Shown: positions 17,535-26,567 of the stretch, in pieces | Layout of the letters: each line of letters begins with the position of its first letter | Position numbering within the stretch: the stretch's first letter is position 1 | Assembly: GCF_001612785.1 (NCBI RefSeq) | Contig: NZ_BDBC01000029.1 | Span: 1 to 64,000 of the forward strand | Direction of reading: 5' to 3' | DNA length: 64,000 bases | From: Nocardia beijingensis NBRC 16342 | Lineage (GTDB): Bacteria > Actinomycetota > Actinomycetes > Mycobacteriales > Mycobacteriaceae | Position numbers and translations under genes: made by a program | The notes under the pieces: generated by a model | Seen by the model: the letters and a program-made list of their open reading frames with translations, nothing else | Database searches by the model: none | What the model was told of the DNA's origin: nothing

Positions 17535-18157
17535 CGTGCCAGCACTCCCAGCCTCGTCCAGTCGATTTTGATTTCGATCGGCACATCGATCACCGTCTGC
17601 GAATCGCTCGGCTCCAGCTTCATATGCAGTCGGTACTGGCCGAGCACATGGTCGAGTACATAGATCTCGATCGAATCAACGCAATTGTCCGACAGCCAGA
17701 CGATCCAGTACCACGGGATCCCGGCCAGCGCGTACTCAGCGAGTTTGTCGGCCGTGTCCACACGCTCGGTCCCCGGTGAGACGACTTCGATTACCAGTTT
17801 GACCATGGAGGCGGGCAGTGGGCGAAGCTTCGGCGGGGCGCATTCGAACAGCGCAACGTCCGGCCGCCGAATCGTCACCCTCGGTAACTCCCAGAGCAGC
17901 ACGTCGAAATCCATATCGACGGCCAAGCAGCCGCCGCTGTATCGGCCGACGTAAGCTTCGGCAGCGGTTTCGATGAAGTCGGCGATCCGGCGTGCCGACT
18001 TCTGATGCGGCCTCGTGGGCGCCTCCGCCCGAACGGCTTCCCCGTTCACCACCTCCACCAAGCGGCAGAAATTCTCGGGAAGTTTTTTCCAGATCTCCAA
18101 CGTGATCGGCGCCGGCTGCAGGTTCTCTTCTCGCGCCCAATCCAAGATCTCGGACAT
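17531..18157 (-). CDS. Uma2-family (DUF820) PD-(D/E)XK endonuclease-fold protein
   Basis: A 208-residue cytoplasmic protein. Family features are CRLVEVVNGEAV, PHQKSARRIADFIE, RRPDVALFE (the acidic metal site), and LVIEVVSPGTERVDTADKLAEYALAGIPWYWIV (the ExK-like core and the invariant helix with AGI.WYW). The family is widespread in actinomycetes and cyanobacteria with a restriction-endonuclease fold but no established role. It is a single gene between unrelated neighbours. Confidence 0.85.
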   Translation of the reverse strand: MSEILDWAREENLQPAPITLEIWKKLPENFCRLVEVVNGEAVRAEAPTRPHQKSARRIADFIETAAEAYVGRYSGGCLAVDMDFDVLLWELPRVTIRRPDVALFECAPPKLRPLPASMVKLVIEVVSPGTERVDTADKLAEYALAGIPWYWIVWLSDNCVDSIEIYVLDHVLGQYRLHMKLEPSDSQTVIDVPIEIKIDWTRLGVLAR

Positions 18158-18248
18158 GGCCCCCTCCTCGAACGGCCGACGACTACCGGGCCGGCCCGAT
18201 CCTATCCGGTTGACGAGCGTTTATTGCCTGTCACGACCATCCGACGGG

Positions 18249-20039
18249 TCAACCGACGCTGACCGTGACCGAGGGGTAGCCGGTCGCGCCGTCGGGGATG
18301 ACGTCGCGGCGTTCGGCGGTTTGGGTTTCGCCGGTGCCGTCGGTGGCGCGGGCGCGGAGGGTGTGCGGGCCGGGGGTGGCGTCCCAGTCGAAGACCCATT
18401 GGCGCCAGGTGTCGATGGATTGCTCGTCGGCGAGGCGGGCCTGTTGCCAGGGACCGTTGTCGATCTGGACCTCCACGGCGCTGATACCGCGATGCTGTGC
18501 CCACGCGACTCCGGCGATGGGGAGGCGGCCCGCTTGGAGCCGGCCGCGGGCGCGGGGCGTGTCGATGCGGGTGCCGGTCTTGATCGGGCCTTGTGCCGAC
18601 CAGCCGCGGCGGGTCCAGTACGCGGTGGCGCGGTCGAAGCGGGTGACTTCCAGTTCGGTCACCCATTTGGTGGCCGAGACGTAGCCGTAGAGACCGGGCA
18701 CGACCAGCCGGGCCGGGTAACCGTGCTGCACGGGGAGCGGTTCGCCGTTCATGCCGATCGCCAGCAGCGCGTCGCGTCCGTCGGTGAGCACCGCCAGCGG
18801 CGTGCCCGCGGTCCAGCCGTCGGCGCTGTGCGAGAGGACCATGTCGGCGTCGGGGTGCGGTCCCGCCTCGGCCAGCAGTTGATCCACGCGGTAACCGAGC
18901 CAGCGCGCGTTGCCGATCAGGTCGCCGCCCACCGGATTCGACACGCAGGCCAGCGTGACCAGGTGTTCCTCCACCGGACGAAGCGCCAGATCCGCCCAGC
19001 TGAGCCGGATCTCGCGGTCGACCATGCCGTAGATGCGCAGCGACCAGCCGTCCTTGGACACTTGCGGCACGATCAGGGCGGTGTCGATCCGGTAGAAGTC
19101 GTCGTTCGCGGTCAGATACGGCGTCAGTCCGGGTACGCGGAGGTCGACGCCGGGCGGGATCGGTTCGGTGGGCGCCGACGGTTCCGGCAACCGCACCGCG
19201 GCTCGTTCGCCGGAAACGTCGCCGCGGCGCGCGCCGATCACCCGGCCGCCGATTCCCGTGACCGCCGCCAGCCCACCGGCCACCAGCAGCCCCCGCAAGA
19301 CTTGCCTGCGCTCCGGAGCCGCCGATGTGCCTGTGGCCGACGCGGGCGAGGTCGCACTCGCTGATCCGGCCCCGGCCTTTCGGAGTTCGTCTGCACCGGC
19401 GGGGCTTTCGCCCTCGGCAGGGTGGTCGGCGCTTGCCCGGTGCGCCGGTGGACCCGGTAGCGAGGTCGAATCTGCGTTGGTGGTCGCCTGGCCCTGCCCG
19501 GCGTCGGTGTGCTCGGGGTGATCTCCGCCGGCGGAAGCCGGACCTGCGGACACGTTCCGAGCGGCGGCCGCCGACGAGGCCGCCCCGGCCTGCCTCTCCC
19601 CGGACGACTTGTCGACCGCCGCGTCGATGCGACGGGTCAGCGCGCGCAGCGAGTAGATGCCGACAGCGACGCCGACGACGGTCGGCAACGCGGCCGACAG
19701 TCCGGTACGCGCCACTGCGGCCCATGCCGTGACCACCCCGAACACCACGAACAACCACGACCCGGCGGCGCGGGTGGTCCGCTCGATCGCTCCGGCCACT
19801 GCGGCGACCAAGACGGCGATCACGCCCATGATCACGTACAGCGCGGCTTTGTCGCCGGTGCCGAAGGTGGTGATGGCCCATTCCCGCACCCCATCAGGGG
19901 TGTGGTCGACCACCGCCGAACCGAGGACGTGCAGCGGCGCGCTGTCCGGGCCGAGAAAGGCCGCGAGCAGTTCGGCGACGCCCAGCGTGAGACCCGCCGA
20001 GACGATCCCGGCCACCACACGCGCTCGCAGATCGGCCAT
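18249..20039 (-). CDS. Molybdopterin-dependent oxidoreductase, sulfite-oxidase fold, with N-terminal membrane domain
   Basis: A 596-residue protein. Four hydrophobic helices occupy the first 140 residues (VSAGLTLGVAELLAAFLG to ALPTVVGVAVGIYSLRAL). A low-complexity Ala/Ser/Gly linker follows, then RRQVLRGLLVAGGLAAVTG, a twin-Arg-like hydrophobic segment. The catalytic part, from about residue 300, is the oxidoreductase molybdopterin-binding domain: VTLACVSNPVGGDLIGN carries the presumed molybdenum-ligating Cys, HGYPARLVVPGLYG follows, and a C-terminal Mo-co dimerisation domain completes it. The architecture resembles Rv0218. The natural substrate is not known; sulfite is only one possibility. 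Confidence 0.85.
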   Translation of the reverse strand: MADLRARVVAGIVSAGLTLGVAELLAAFLGPDSAPLHVLGSAVVDHTPDGVREWAITTFGTGDKAALYVIMGVIAVLVAAVAGAIERTTRAAGSWLFVVFGVVTAWAAVARTGLSAALPTVVGVAVGIYSLRALTRRIDAAVDKSSGERQAGAASSAAAARNVSAGPASAGGDHPEHTDAGQGQATTNADSTSLPGPPAHRASADHPAEGESPAGADELRKAGAGSASATSPASATGTSAAPERRQVLRGLLVAGGLAAVTGIGGRVIGARRGDVSGERAAVRLPEPSAPTEPIPPGVDLRVPGLTPYLTANDDFYRIDTALIVPQVSKDGWSLRIYGMVDREIRLSWADLALRPVEEHLVTLACVSNPVGGDLIGNARWLGYRVDQLLAEAGPHPDADMVLSHSADGWTAGTPLAVLTDGRDALLAIGMNGEPLPVQHGYPARLVVPGLYGYVSATKWVTELEVTRFDRATAYWTRRGWSAQGPIKTGTRIDTPRARGRLQAGRLPIAGVAWAQHRGISAVEVQIDNGPWQQARLADEQSIDTWRQWVFDWDATPGPHTLRARATDGTGETQTAERRDVIPDGATGYPSVTVSVG

Positions 20040-20126
20040 GGCATCGAGACTACTGCCGCCCGGCCGCCTCGGCCGCCGACCGAATCGGCTGGCGATGTCT
20101 CCCTGGTGGCGGCCCCTGACATGCGA

Positions 20127-20156
20127 AAGGCGCTGCCCGCGAACGGACAGCGCCTT
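20127..20156. terminator. Hairpin downstream of acyl-CoA ligase gene
   Basis: AAGGCGCTG pairs exactly with CAGCGCCTT over a 12-base loop, just past the stop of the minus-strand acyl-CoA ligase gene. Confidence 0.65.
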
Positions 20157-20168
20157 CCCGCGATCGGT

Positions 20169-21959
20169 TCAGTTGTAGATGCCCGCCACGTCGTCGGCGT
20201 GCTGCTTCATCACGACCGCGCGCTTGAGCGACATCTTCGGGGTGAGCTCGCCGGTCTCCTGGGTCCAGTCGATCGTCAGCAGGCGGATCTTCTTGATCTG
20301 CTCGGCCTTCGACACCTTCTTGTTCGTCTCGGCCACCGCCGCGTTCACCTCGGCGAGCAGATCGGGGTTCTCGATCAGCTTCTCGATCGGGGTGTCGGCG
20401 GGCAGGCTGTTGCGCTCCTTCCAGCCGGGCAGCGACTCCGGGTCCAGCGTGATCAGCGCGCCGATGAACGGCTGACCGTCGCCGACCACCATCACCTGGC
20501 TGATCAGCGGGTGCGCCCGCAGCGAGTCCTCCAGCAGCGCGGGGGAGACGTTCTTGCCACCGGCGGTGACGATGATCTCCTTCTTGCGGCCGGTGATGGT
20601 GATGAAGCCGTCGGCGTCGATGGCGCCGAGGTCACCGGTCTTGAACCAGCCGTCGTCGAAGGCGTCCTCGGTGGCCTCCGCGTTGCCCCAGTAGCCGCTG
20701 AACACGACCGAGCCGCGCAGCAGCAGCTCGCCGTCCTCGGCGATCTTGGCGGCGTGGCCCTCGATCGGCCGCCCGACCGAGCCGACCCGGATGTGCTCCG
20801 GAGTGTTGACCGAGATGGCCGCGGTGGTCTCGGTGAGGCCGTAGCCCTCGTAGATGGTCACGCCGACGCCGCGGAAGAAGTGGCCGAGCCGCGCGCCGAG
20901 CGGGCCACCGCCGGAGACGGCCGCCTCGCACTGGCCGCCGAGCGCCGCCCGCAGTTTGCTGTAGACCAGCTTGTCGAACAGCGCGTGCTTCAGCTTCAGC
21001 CCAACGCCGGGTCCGCCGTTGTCGAGCGACTCGCTCCACGCGATCGCGGTGTCGGCGGCGGCGTCGAAGATCTTGCCCTTGCCGCCGTCGTGCGCCTTCT
21101 GCTTGGCGCTGTTGAACACCTTCTCGAACACCCGGGGCACCGAGAGGATGAAGTGCGGCTGGTAGCTGCCGAACTGCTCGACCAGGGTGGACCAGTCGGC
21201 GGTGTGCGCGACGACCACCTTCGCGTCGAACGCGGCGAGCGCGACGGCGCGGGCGAAGACATGCGCGAGCGGCAGGAACATGAGGGTCTTCTTGCCCTCG
21301 GAGACGTACTTGCCCAGCGCGATCCGATCGGACTTCGACTCCGCGTACAGGTTCGCGTGGGTCAGCATGACGCCCTTCGGGCGGCCCGTGGTGCCCGAGG
21401 TGTAGATCAGGGTGGCGGGCGACTTCGCGCCGACCTGCGCGCGGCGGTCGTGCACGGCCTGGTCGTCGAGGTCGGCGCCGCGGCCGAGCAGTTCCTCCAC
21501 CGCGCCCTTGTCGATCTGCAGGGTTTCCCGCAGCTCCGGCAGCGACCCGGCTTCGATCTCGTCGATCACCTTGCGGTGCTTGTCGCTGTCCACGACCAGC
21601 AGCTTGGTGGCCGAGTCCTGCAGGATCCACTTGGCCTGCTCGGCGGCGGAGCTGTCGTAGATGGCGACCGTGCAGCCGCCCGCGGCCCAGATGGCGAAAT
21701 CGAGGACGGCCCACTCGTAGCGGGTGGGGGCCATGATGGCGACGCGATCGCCGAGTTCGAGACCCGAGGCGATCAGGCCTTTCGCCACTCCGGTAACCGT
21801 TTTCGCGAACTCCGCGGCGGTGATGTCCCGCCAGCCGCCGCCGTTCGGCACGTTGAACAGCACCGCGTTCGGCGACTGCTCGGCGTGGCGGAAGACGTTG
21901 TCGGAATTGTTCGCGTCATCCGGAATGGTGTAAGAAGCCGGGACTTCGAACTCTCGCAT
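20169..21959 (-). CDS. Long-chain fatty-acid--CoA ligase (FadD15-like)
   Basis: A 596-residue AMP-forming acyl-CoA synthetase. The P-loop is TLIYTSGTTGRPKGVMLTH near residue 180, the A5 motif GYGLTETTAA near 345, the A7/A8 motifs GWFKTGDLGAIDADG and ITGRKKEIIVTAGGKNVSP, and the C-terminal lysine region KMSLKRAVVMK. Length and motifs fit the FadD15 subgroup that activates long-chain fatty acids for lipid synthesis or beta-oxidation. It lies 119 bases downstream of the monooxygenase-SDR-hydrolase operon on the same strand and might be read as its last gene, as fadD13 is in the mymA operon. Confidence 0.92.
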   Translation of the reverse strand: MREFEVPASYTIPDDANNSDNVFRHAEQSPNAVLFNVPNGGGWRDITAAEFAKTVTGVAKGLIASGLELGDRVAIMAPTRYEWAVLDFAIWAAGGCTVAIYDSSAAEQAKWILQDSATKLLVVDSDKHRKVIDEIEAGSLPELRETLQIDKGAVEELLGRGADLDDQAVHDRRAQVGAKSPATLIYTSGTTGRPKGVMLTHANLYAESKSDRIALGKYVSEGKKTLMFLPLAHVFARAVALAAFDAKVVVAHTADWSTLVEQFGSYQPHFILSVPRVFEKVFNSAKQKAHDGGKGKIFDAAADTAIAWSESLDNGGPGVGLKLKHALFDKLVYSKLRAALGGQCEAAVSGGGPLGARLGHFFRGVGVTIYEGYGLTETTAAISVNTPEHIRVGSVGRPIEGHAAKIAEDGELLLRGSVVFSGYWGNAEATEDAFDDGWFKTGDLGAIDADGFITITGRKKEIIVTAGGKNVSPALLEDSLRAHPLISQVMVVGDGQPFIGALITLDPESLPGWKERNSLPADTPIEKLIENPDLLAEVNAAVAETNKKVSKAEQIKKIRLLTIDWTQETGELTPKMSLKRAVVMKQHADDVAGIYN

Positions 21960-22078
21960 CAGTGCCCTTCCACGTGGGTTTACTCGCCAGTAATCTACGA
22001 CACCTGCGCCAGGGCCGTGAGGTCGACCACCGCCAGTCGCCTCCGTACATCACCGCAGGCTGGTGACCCGCTCGAATT

Positions 22079-22993
22079 TCATCCTAGTTCGCGCAGGTCC
22101 GCCGGTTGAACGGCTTCGCGCAGGAACTCGGCGAGTTCGCGCAGCACGGCCGCGGCGGGCGCCGCCAGCGCGGCCTGCAGTTGAGCGACGTGCCACAAGC
22201 CCTTGCTCTCGGTGAAGCGCACCTGTACCCCCGCCGCGCACAGGGCGGCGACCAGCGCGACGCACTGCCGGTGCAGCAGTTCGCTGACGTCCACCTGCAC
22301 GTAGGTCGGCGGCAGGCCGCGCAGCTCGCCGGTCAGCGGGGCGTAGACCGGGTCGGCGGCATCGCCGTCGCCGAGGTAGGCGGCGGCGCAGGAGCGCGAC
22401 CAGGGCTTGCTGATCACCAGATCGCGTTCGCGATCCGGGATCTCGTTCGGGTCCGCCCAAGGCGCGATCAAACCGAGCGCCGCCGGAGTCTGCCCGTGCC
22501 GGGCGATCAGTCGCTGTGCCAGCGCGAGCGACAGCCCGCCGCCCGCGGAATCACCGGAGACGGCGATCCGGTCCGGCCGCAGGCCCGTCGCCACCAGCTC
22601 CAGGAACGCCGCCTCGGCGTCGTCCAGTGCGGCGGGCATGGGGTGCTCCGGCGCGAGCCGGTAGTCCAGCACGTAGACCGGGCAGCCGACGTCCCGCGCC
22701 AGCCGCGCCGCCAGCGAGCGATGCGTCGCGAGCGAGCCGACCGCGTAGCCGCCGCCGTGCAGATAGAGAACCGCGCCGTGCTCGGAGGTGTCGGCGAAGT
22801 CGATCCGCTCGGCCGGCCTGCCGCCGAGGCGCGTGGGCCGCACGACGGCGCCCGCGGGCAGCAACTGCGCCCGCGAACTCACGTCGAGCAGCCTGCGCTG
22901 CACCGTGAACGGCAACCGCTTGTTCAGCGTGGCCCGGAAGATCGGATTCAGTACCGCCCGCGCCAGCGGCAGGGGCAGGTCGATGTCCCGCAT
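22079..22993 (-). CDS. Alpha/beta hydrolase, hormone-sensitive-lipase family (LipR-like)
   Basis: A 304-residue esterase or lipase. The oxyanion motif HGGGYAVGS lies near residue 79, the nucleophile elbow SGDSAGGGLSLAL near 146, and the C-terminal GLWHVAQLQ holds the likely catalytic His. These are the hallmarks of family IV carboxylesterases. The gene lies 22 bases downstream of an SDR gene and behind a flavin monooxygenase, so it could hydrolyse the ester or lactone made by the Baeyer-Villiger enzyme. This gene order recalls mymA-lipR-sadH. The start at ATG 22993 is unambiguous by context. Confidence 0.88.
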   Translation of the reverse strand: MRDIDLPLPLARAVLNPIFRATLNKRLPFTVQRRLLDVSSRAQLLPAGAVVRPTRLGGRPAERIDFADTSEHGAVLYLHGGGYAVGSLATHRSLAARLARDVGCPVYVLDYRLAPEHPMPAALDDAEAAFLELVATGLRPDRIAVSGDSAGGGLSLALAQRLIARHGQTPAALGLIAPWADPNEIPDRERDLVISKPWSRSCAAAYLGDGDAADPVYAPLTGELRGLPPTYVQVDVSELLHRQCVALVAALCAAGVQVRFTESKGLWHVAQLQAALAAPAAAVLRELAEFLREAVQPADLRELG

Positions 22994-23015
22994 TCGTCGT
23001 TCCTCGAATCCGGGC

Positions 23016-23846
23016 TCAGGGCAGGAAGCCGCGTTCGACGTTGGCCGCGATCCGCTGGTAGCCCGACGCGGTGACCCGCACGAACAGATCCAGCAGCTTG
23101 GCCTCCCAGCCGATCAGCACACGGCCCTGCCCCTTGCGCACGCCCTCGACGATGGTCTGCGCTGCCATCTCCGGGGTGTGGATGGCCAGCTTCCGGTCGA
23201 ACATCGACGCGGCCGACTTCGCGTCGATGCCATCGGCGTAGGTGGCGTTGCGCGCGACCGCGGTCTTGATGCCGCCGGGATGCACGCAGGTGACCTTTAC
23301 CGGGTGCCGCGCGACCAGCATCTCCTGGCGCAGCGACTCGGTGAAGCCGCGCACCGCGAACTTCGCCGCGTTGTAGGCGCTCTGCCCGGGGATCGCGATC
23401 AGGCCGAACAGACTCGACACGTTGACGATGTGGCCGTCGCCGGACTCGATGACCATCGGCAGGAACGCCTTGGTGCCGTTGACGACGCCCCAGAAATCGA
23501 CGTCCATCACGCGCTCGAAGTCCTTGTACTCCGAGCGGAGGACCTCGCCGTGGTGCGCGATGCCCGCATTGTTGTAGACCTGGTGCACCGTGCCGAAGTG
23601 CGCTTTCACCGCGTCGGCGTAAAGGATCACCGCTTCGCGCTCGACCACGTTCAGCCGGTCGGACTTGACCTCGGCGCCGAGCTGCTCGCAGCGGCGAACG
23701 GTCTCGGCGAGACCGTCGACATCGATGTCCGACAGGGCCAGTTTGGCGCCGCGCCGGGCCAGATTCACCGCCAGCGCGCGACCGATCCCGGAACCCGCTC
23801 CGGTGATCACACATACCTTGTTCTTGAAGTAAGCGTCACTGCTCAC
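23016..23846 (-). CDS. Short-chain dehydrogenase/reductase (SadH-like)
   Basis: A 276-residue NAD(P)-dependent oxidoreductase. The cofactor motif is TGAGSGIGRALA, followed by NNAGIAHHG, IVNVSSLFGLI with the active-site Ser, and the catalytic pair in QSAYNAAKFAVRGF (YxxxK). The C-terminal extension (LIGWEAKLLDLFVRV) is typical of the Rv3085 subgroup. It would convert an alcohol to the ketone used by the preceding monooxygenase, or the reverse. The GTG at 23846 overlaps the monooxygenase stop by four bases, so translation is coupled. Confidence 0.9.
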   Translation of the reverse strand: MSSDAYFKNKVCVITGAGSGIGRALAVNLARRGAKLALSDIDVDGLAETVRRCEQLGAEVKSDRLNVVEREAVILYADAVKAHFGTVHQVYNNAGIAHHGEVLRSEYKDFERVMDVDFWGVVNGTKAFLPMVIESGDGHIVNVSSLFGLIAIPGQSAYNAAKFAVRGFTESLRQEMLVARHPVKVTCVHPGGIKTAVARNATYADGIDAKSAASMFDRKLAIHTPEMAAQTIVEGVRKGQGRVLIGWEAKLLDLFVRVTASGYQRIAANVERGFLP

Positions 23847-25372
23847 GATGCCACTGCTTTCAGGTCTGCCGAGGAAATGGATATGTCGTACGCCGCCACG
23901 TCGAATGTCTTGGTCAGCCGACGGAATTCGAAGGTGAAGTCCGGCCACAGCGTGGTGTTGTTGCCGTGCTTGTCCAGGTACCAGCTCGAGCACCCGCCGG
24001 TCAGCCAGACGCTGTTCGCCAGCTTTCTCTGCAGGTCGGCGTTGTAGGCATCCTGCACGTCGCGGCGCACTTCCACGGTACGCAGGTCGAGGCGGTCGAA
24101 GGTAGCCAGCGCGTCGGCGATGTAATTGATCTGCGATTCGATCATGTACACCATCGAGGTGTGCCCGAGGCCGACGTTCGGGCCGAGCAGGAAGAACATA
24201 TTGGGGAAATTGGCGATCGCGGAGCCCTTGTAGCCCTGCTGGCCGATCTCGTCGAACACCTCCGACAGGGTCCGGCCGTCGCGGCCGGTGATCGTGTTGT
24301 AGGTGGGGGAGTCGGTGACGTGGAAGCCGGTCGCCACGATCAGCGCGTCGATCTCGCGCTCGGTGCCGTCCTTCGTGACGATCGAGTTCGCGCGCACCTC
24401 GGCGATGCCGTCGGTGACCACGTCGACGTTGGGCCGCGTGAGCGCGGGGTAGTAGTCGTTGGAGATCAGCATGCGCTTGCAGCCGATCCGGAAATTCGGC
24501 GTCACCTTCGCGCGCAGTTCGGGATCGCGGATCTCGTGGCGCAGTTTGGCCTTCGCGATCGCCTCGAACAGCTGCATCAGGGCTGGAACCTTGGCCAGAC
24601 CGACCACCTGGGTCTCGCGCGCGGCGTAGATGGCCGCGCGGGACAGCCGCTGTAGACCGGGGACGTGCTTGAAGGCCAGTCGCTCGGCCGTCGTGTACGG
24701 GCGGTCCAGGCGCGGAAGCAACCACGGCGCGGTGCGCTGGTAGACGTCCAGGTGGCCGACCTTCGCGGCGATGGCGGGCACGATCTGGATCGCCGAAGCG
24801 CCGGTGCCGATGATGGCGACCCGCTTGCCGGTGAGGTCGGCGTCGTGGTTCCAGCGGGCGGAGTGGAAGATCTCGCCTTCGAACTCGCCGATGCCTTTGA
24901 TGTCCGGCAGCGCGGGCTCGCACAGCGCGCCGACCGCGGAGATCACCGTATCGGCGGTGAAGCTGCCCTTCGTGGACTCGATCTCCCACCGCGCGGTCTC
25001 GTTGTTCCAGCGGGCGCTGGTCACGTCGCAGTCGAAGATGTGCTTGTCGCGCACGTCGTAGCGCTTCGACACGTCCTGGATGTACTGCTGGATCTCGCCC
25101 TGGCGGGAGAACGAGCGCGACCAGTTCGGGTTCAGCGCGAACGAGTACGAGTACAGGTGCGAGGGGACGTCGCAGGCCGCGCCGGGGTAGGTGTTGTCGC
25201 GCCAGGTGCCGCCGACGTCGCTGCCGCGCTCCAGCACGAGGAAGTCGTCGCGACCCTGCTGGGTCAGCCGGATGGCCAGACCCAGACCCGCGAACCCGCT
25301 GCCGATGATGATCGTCCTCGCGTGGCGCGTGGGTCGGCCGGCGACAGCTTTGTCTGTAACCTTGCGACTCAT
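23843..25372 (-). CDS. Flavin-containing Baeyer-Villiger-type monooxygenase (MymA/EthA-like)
   Basis: A 509-residue FAD/NADPH monooxygenase. FAD site: IIIGSGFAGLGLAIRL near residue 21. NADPH site: VAIIGTGASAIQIVPAIA. Between them is the Baeyer-Villiger fingerprint FEGEIFHSARW, and later LIVATGFHV. Enzymes of this type insert oxygen next to ketones or oxidise aldehydes and thioethers; EthA and MymA activate the drug ethionamide. It is first in an operon with an SDR and an esterase and is transcribed divergently from a TetR regulator across a large inverted repeat. Confidence 0.92.
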   Translation of the reverse strand: MSRKVTDKAVAGRPTRHARTIIIGSGFAGLGLAIRLTQQGRDDFLVLERGSDVGGTWRDNTYPGAACDVPSHLYSYSFALNPNWSRSFSRQGEIQQYIQDVSKRYDVRDKHIFDCDVTSARWNNETARWEIESTKGSFTADTVISAVGALCEPALPDIKGIGEFEGEIFHSARWNHDADLTGKRVAIIGTGASAIQIVPAIAAKVGHLDVYQRTAPWLLPRLDRPYTTAERLAFKHVPGLQRLSRAAIYAARETQVVGLAKVPALMQLFEAIAKAKLRHEIRDPELRAKVTPNFRIGCKRMLISNDYYPALTRPNVDVVTDGIAEVRANSIVTKDGTEREIDALIVATGFHVTDSPTYNTITGRDGRTLSEVFDEIGQQGYKGSAIANFPNMFFLLGPNVGLGHTSMVYMIESQINYIADALATFDRLDLRTVEVRRDVQDAYNADLQRKLANSVWLTGGCSSWYLDKHGNNTTLWPDFTFEFRRLTKTFDVAAYDISISSADLKAVAS

Positions 25373-25390
25373 GTAATCCAGCCTACGGTC

Positions 25391-25433
25391 CTATTGAGCG
25401 CGAGTCAACAGTGTATTGACTGGCGTTCAGTAG
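25391..25433. promoter_or_regulatory. 43-bp inverted repeat between monooxygenase operon and tetR, probable operator
   Basis: Two 18-base arms, CTATTGAGCGCGAGTCAA and the complement of TTGACTGGCGTTCAGTAG, match at 15 of 18 positions around a 7-base spacer. The dyad fills most of the 71-base divergent promoter region, ending ten bases before the tetR start. The inner GTCAA...TTGAC could also serve as promoter elements. It is the expected site for the adjacent TetR repressor controlling both directions. Confidence 0.8.
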
Positions 25434-25443
25434 GATTGGGCGG

Positions 25444-26076
25444 GTGACGAGAACCCAGGGAGACGCCCCCAAGCGGACGCGGCTGAGTCCCGACGAGCGC
25501 CGCGAGCAGCTGATCACTCTGGGCGCGAAGATGCTCGGCGAGCGTTCCATCGAGGACATCTCGGTCAGCGAGATCGCCGCGGCGGCGGGCATCTCGCGCG
25601 GCCTGCTGTTCCACTATTTCCCGACCAAGCAGGATTTCCAGCTGGCGATCGTGCACCACGCCAACGCCGAACTGCTCGAGCGCGTCGCCCCGGACCGCTC
25701 GCTGGGCCTGTTCGAGATGCTGCGCGACTCGATCGAGCGCTACATCGAGTACGTCACGGAGAATCGGACCTCCTACCTCGCGCTGCTGCGCGGCCCCACC
25801 AGCGTCAGCCCCGAGCTGGCCCCGCTGGTGGACCAGACTCGCGACGCCATCATCGGGATCATCCTGGCCGAGACCCCCGTGCCGGTCGCCGAAGCCGACC
25901 ATCCCCGCCTCATGCTCGCCATGCGCGGCTGGATCGCGTTCGTTGAGGAATCCACGCTCACCTGGCTGCGCTCGGAGCCCATCTCGCGTACGGAGCTGAT
26001 CGACCTGCTGGTCGAATCGTTGATCGCCATCGCGTTCGCCGTTGACCCGGATCTGGCCGCGGCGCTGCGAGGTTGA
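25444..26076 (+). CDS. TetR-family transcriptional regulator
   Basis: A 210-residue repressor. The N-terminal HTH (residues 15-65) has the TetR pattern: EQLITLGAKMLGERSIEDISVSEIAAAAGISRGLLFHYFPTKQDF in outline, with ISRGLLFHYFPTK as recognition helix and hinge. The C-terminal ligand domain is helical and hydrophobic. Position and operator imply it represses the divergent monooxygenase-SDR-hydrolase operon; the ligand is unknown but probably a hydrophobic substrate of that pathway. GTG start at 25444. Confidence 0.9.
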   Translation: MTRTQGDAPKRTRLSPDERREQLITLGAKMLGERSIEDISVSEIAAAAGISRGLLFHYFPTKQDFQLAIVHHANAELLERVAPDRSLGLFEMLRDSIERYIEYVTENRTSYLALLRGPTSVSPELAPLVDQTRDAIIGIILAETPVPVAEADHPRLMLAMRGWIAFVEESTLTWLRSEPISRTELIDLLVESLIAIAFAVDPDLAAALRG

Positions 26077-26107
26077 GCGGGGCCCGCTCGCGTCAGCCGT
26101 GTGCCGA

Positions 26108-26551
26108 TCAGCCGTCCGCCGCGTTGTAGCGGACCAGGTACCCGGCGAGTTTCGCGAGGTCATCGTCGTCCCAGTCGCGGAACCGTTCGGCGAACGCCTC
26201 CCGGCGGCGCTGCTCGGCCTCCCGTGCGATCCGCCGCCCGGCGGGGGTGGCGCGCAGGATGTGGTTGCGGCGATTGGCCGGATCGACCTCCCTGGTGAGA
26301 TACCCGAGCCGTTCCAGCGCCGCCACCTGCCTGCTCACCGTGGATTTGTCCAGCAGGAAGTGTTCGGCCAGTTCGGTGGCAAGGCAGCCGTCGCGTTCGA
26401 TGACCAGGTCCAGGATGCTCGACGCGACCAGCGGCAGTTCCGGATGCAGTTCGGCGGCTCGGCCACGGGCTCGGCGGGCGAATGCGGTGAGCTCGCGCTG
26501 AATGATGTGGATCGCGGTCGAGCGAGTGGGGAATGCCGGAGATTGCCGCAT
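26108..26551 (-). CDS. MarR-family transcriptional regulator
   Basis: A 147-residue winged-helix regulator. Typical MarR segments are LATELAEHFLLDKSTVSRQVAALERLGYLTREVDPANRRNHIL (outline; recognition helix and wing with DxxNRR) and the dimerisation helices at both ends. It is transcribed divergently from a membrane protein gene across two related inverted motifs. The ATG at 26551 was chosen; an upstream TTG at 26566 would put the start codon inside the operator. The operator reaches to within two bases of the start, which suggests a very short leader. Confidence 0.87.
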   Translation of the reverse strand: MRQSPAFPTRSTAIHIIQRELTAFARRARGRAAELHPELPLVASSILDLVIERDGCLATELAEHFLLDKSTVSRQVAALERLGYLTREVDPANRRNHILRATPAGRRIAREAEQRRREAFAERFRDWDDDDLAKLAGYLVRYNAADG

Positions 26552-26552
26552 G

Positions 26553-26567
26553 GTTGTATAGTACAAC
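26553..26567. promoter_or_regulatory. MarR operator dyad, with a second half-site nearby
   Basis: GTTGTA-TAG-TACAAC is a perfect 6-3-6 inverted repeat. A further AGTTGTATTTACCAAC follows at 26574-26589, sharing the GTTGTA half site. Both lie between the divergent marR and membrane-protein genes and probably let MarR repress both directions. Confidence 0.75.
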
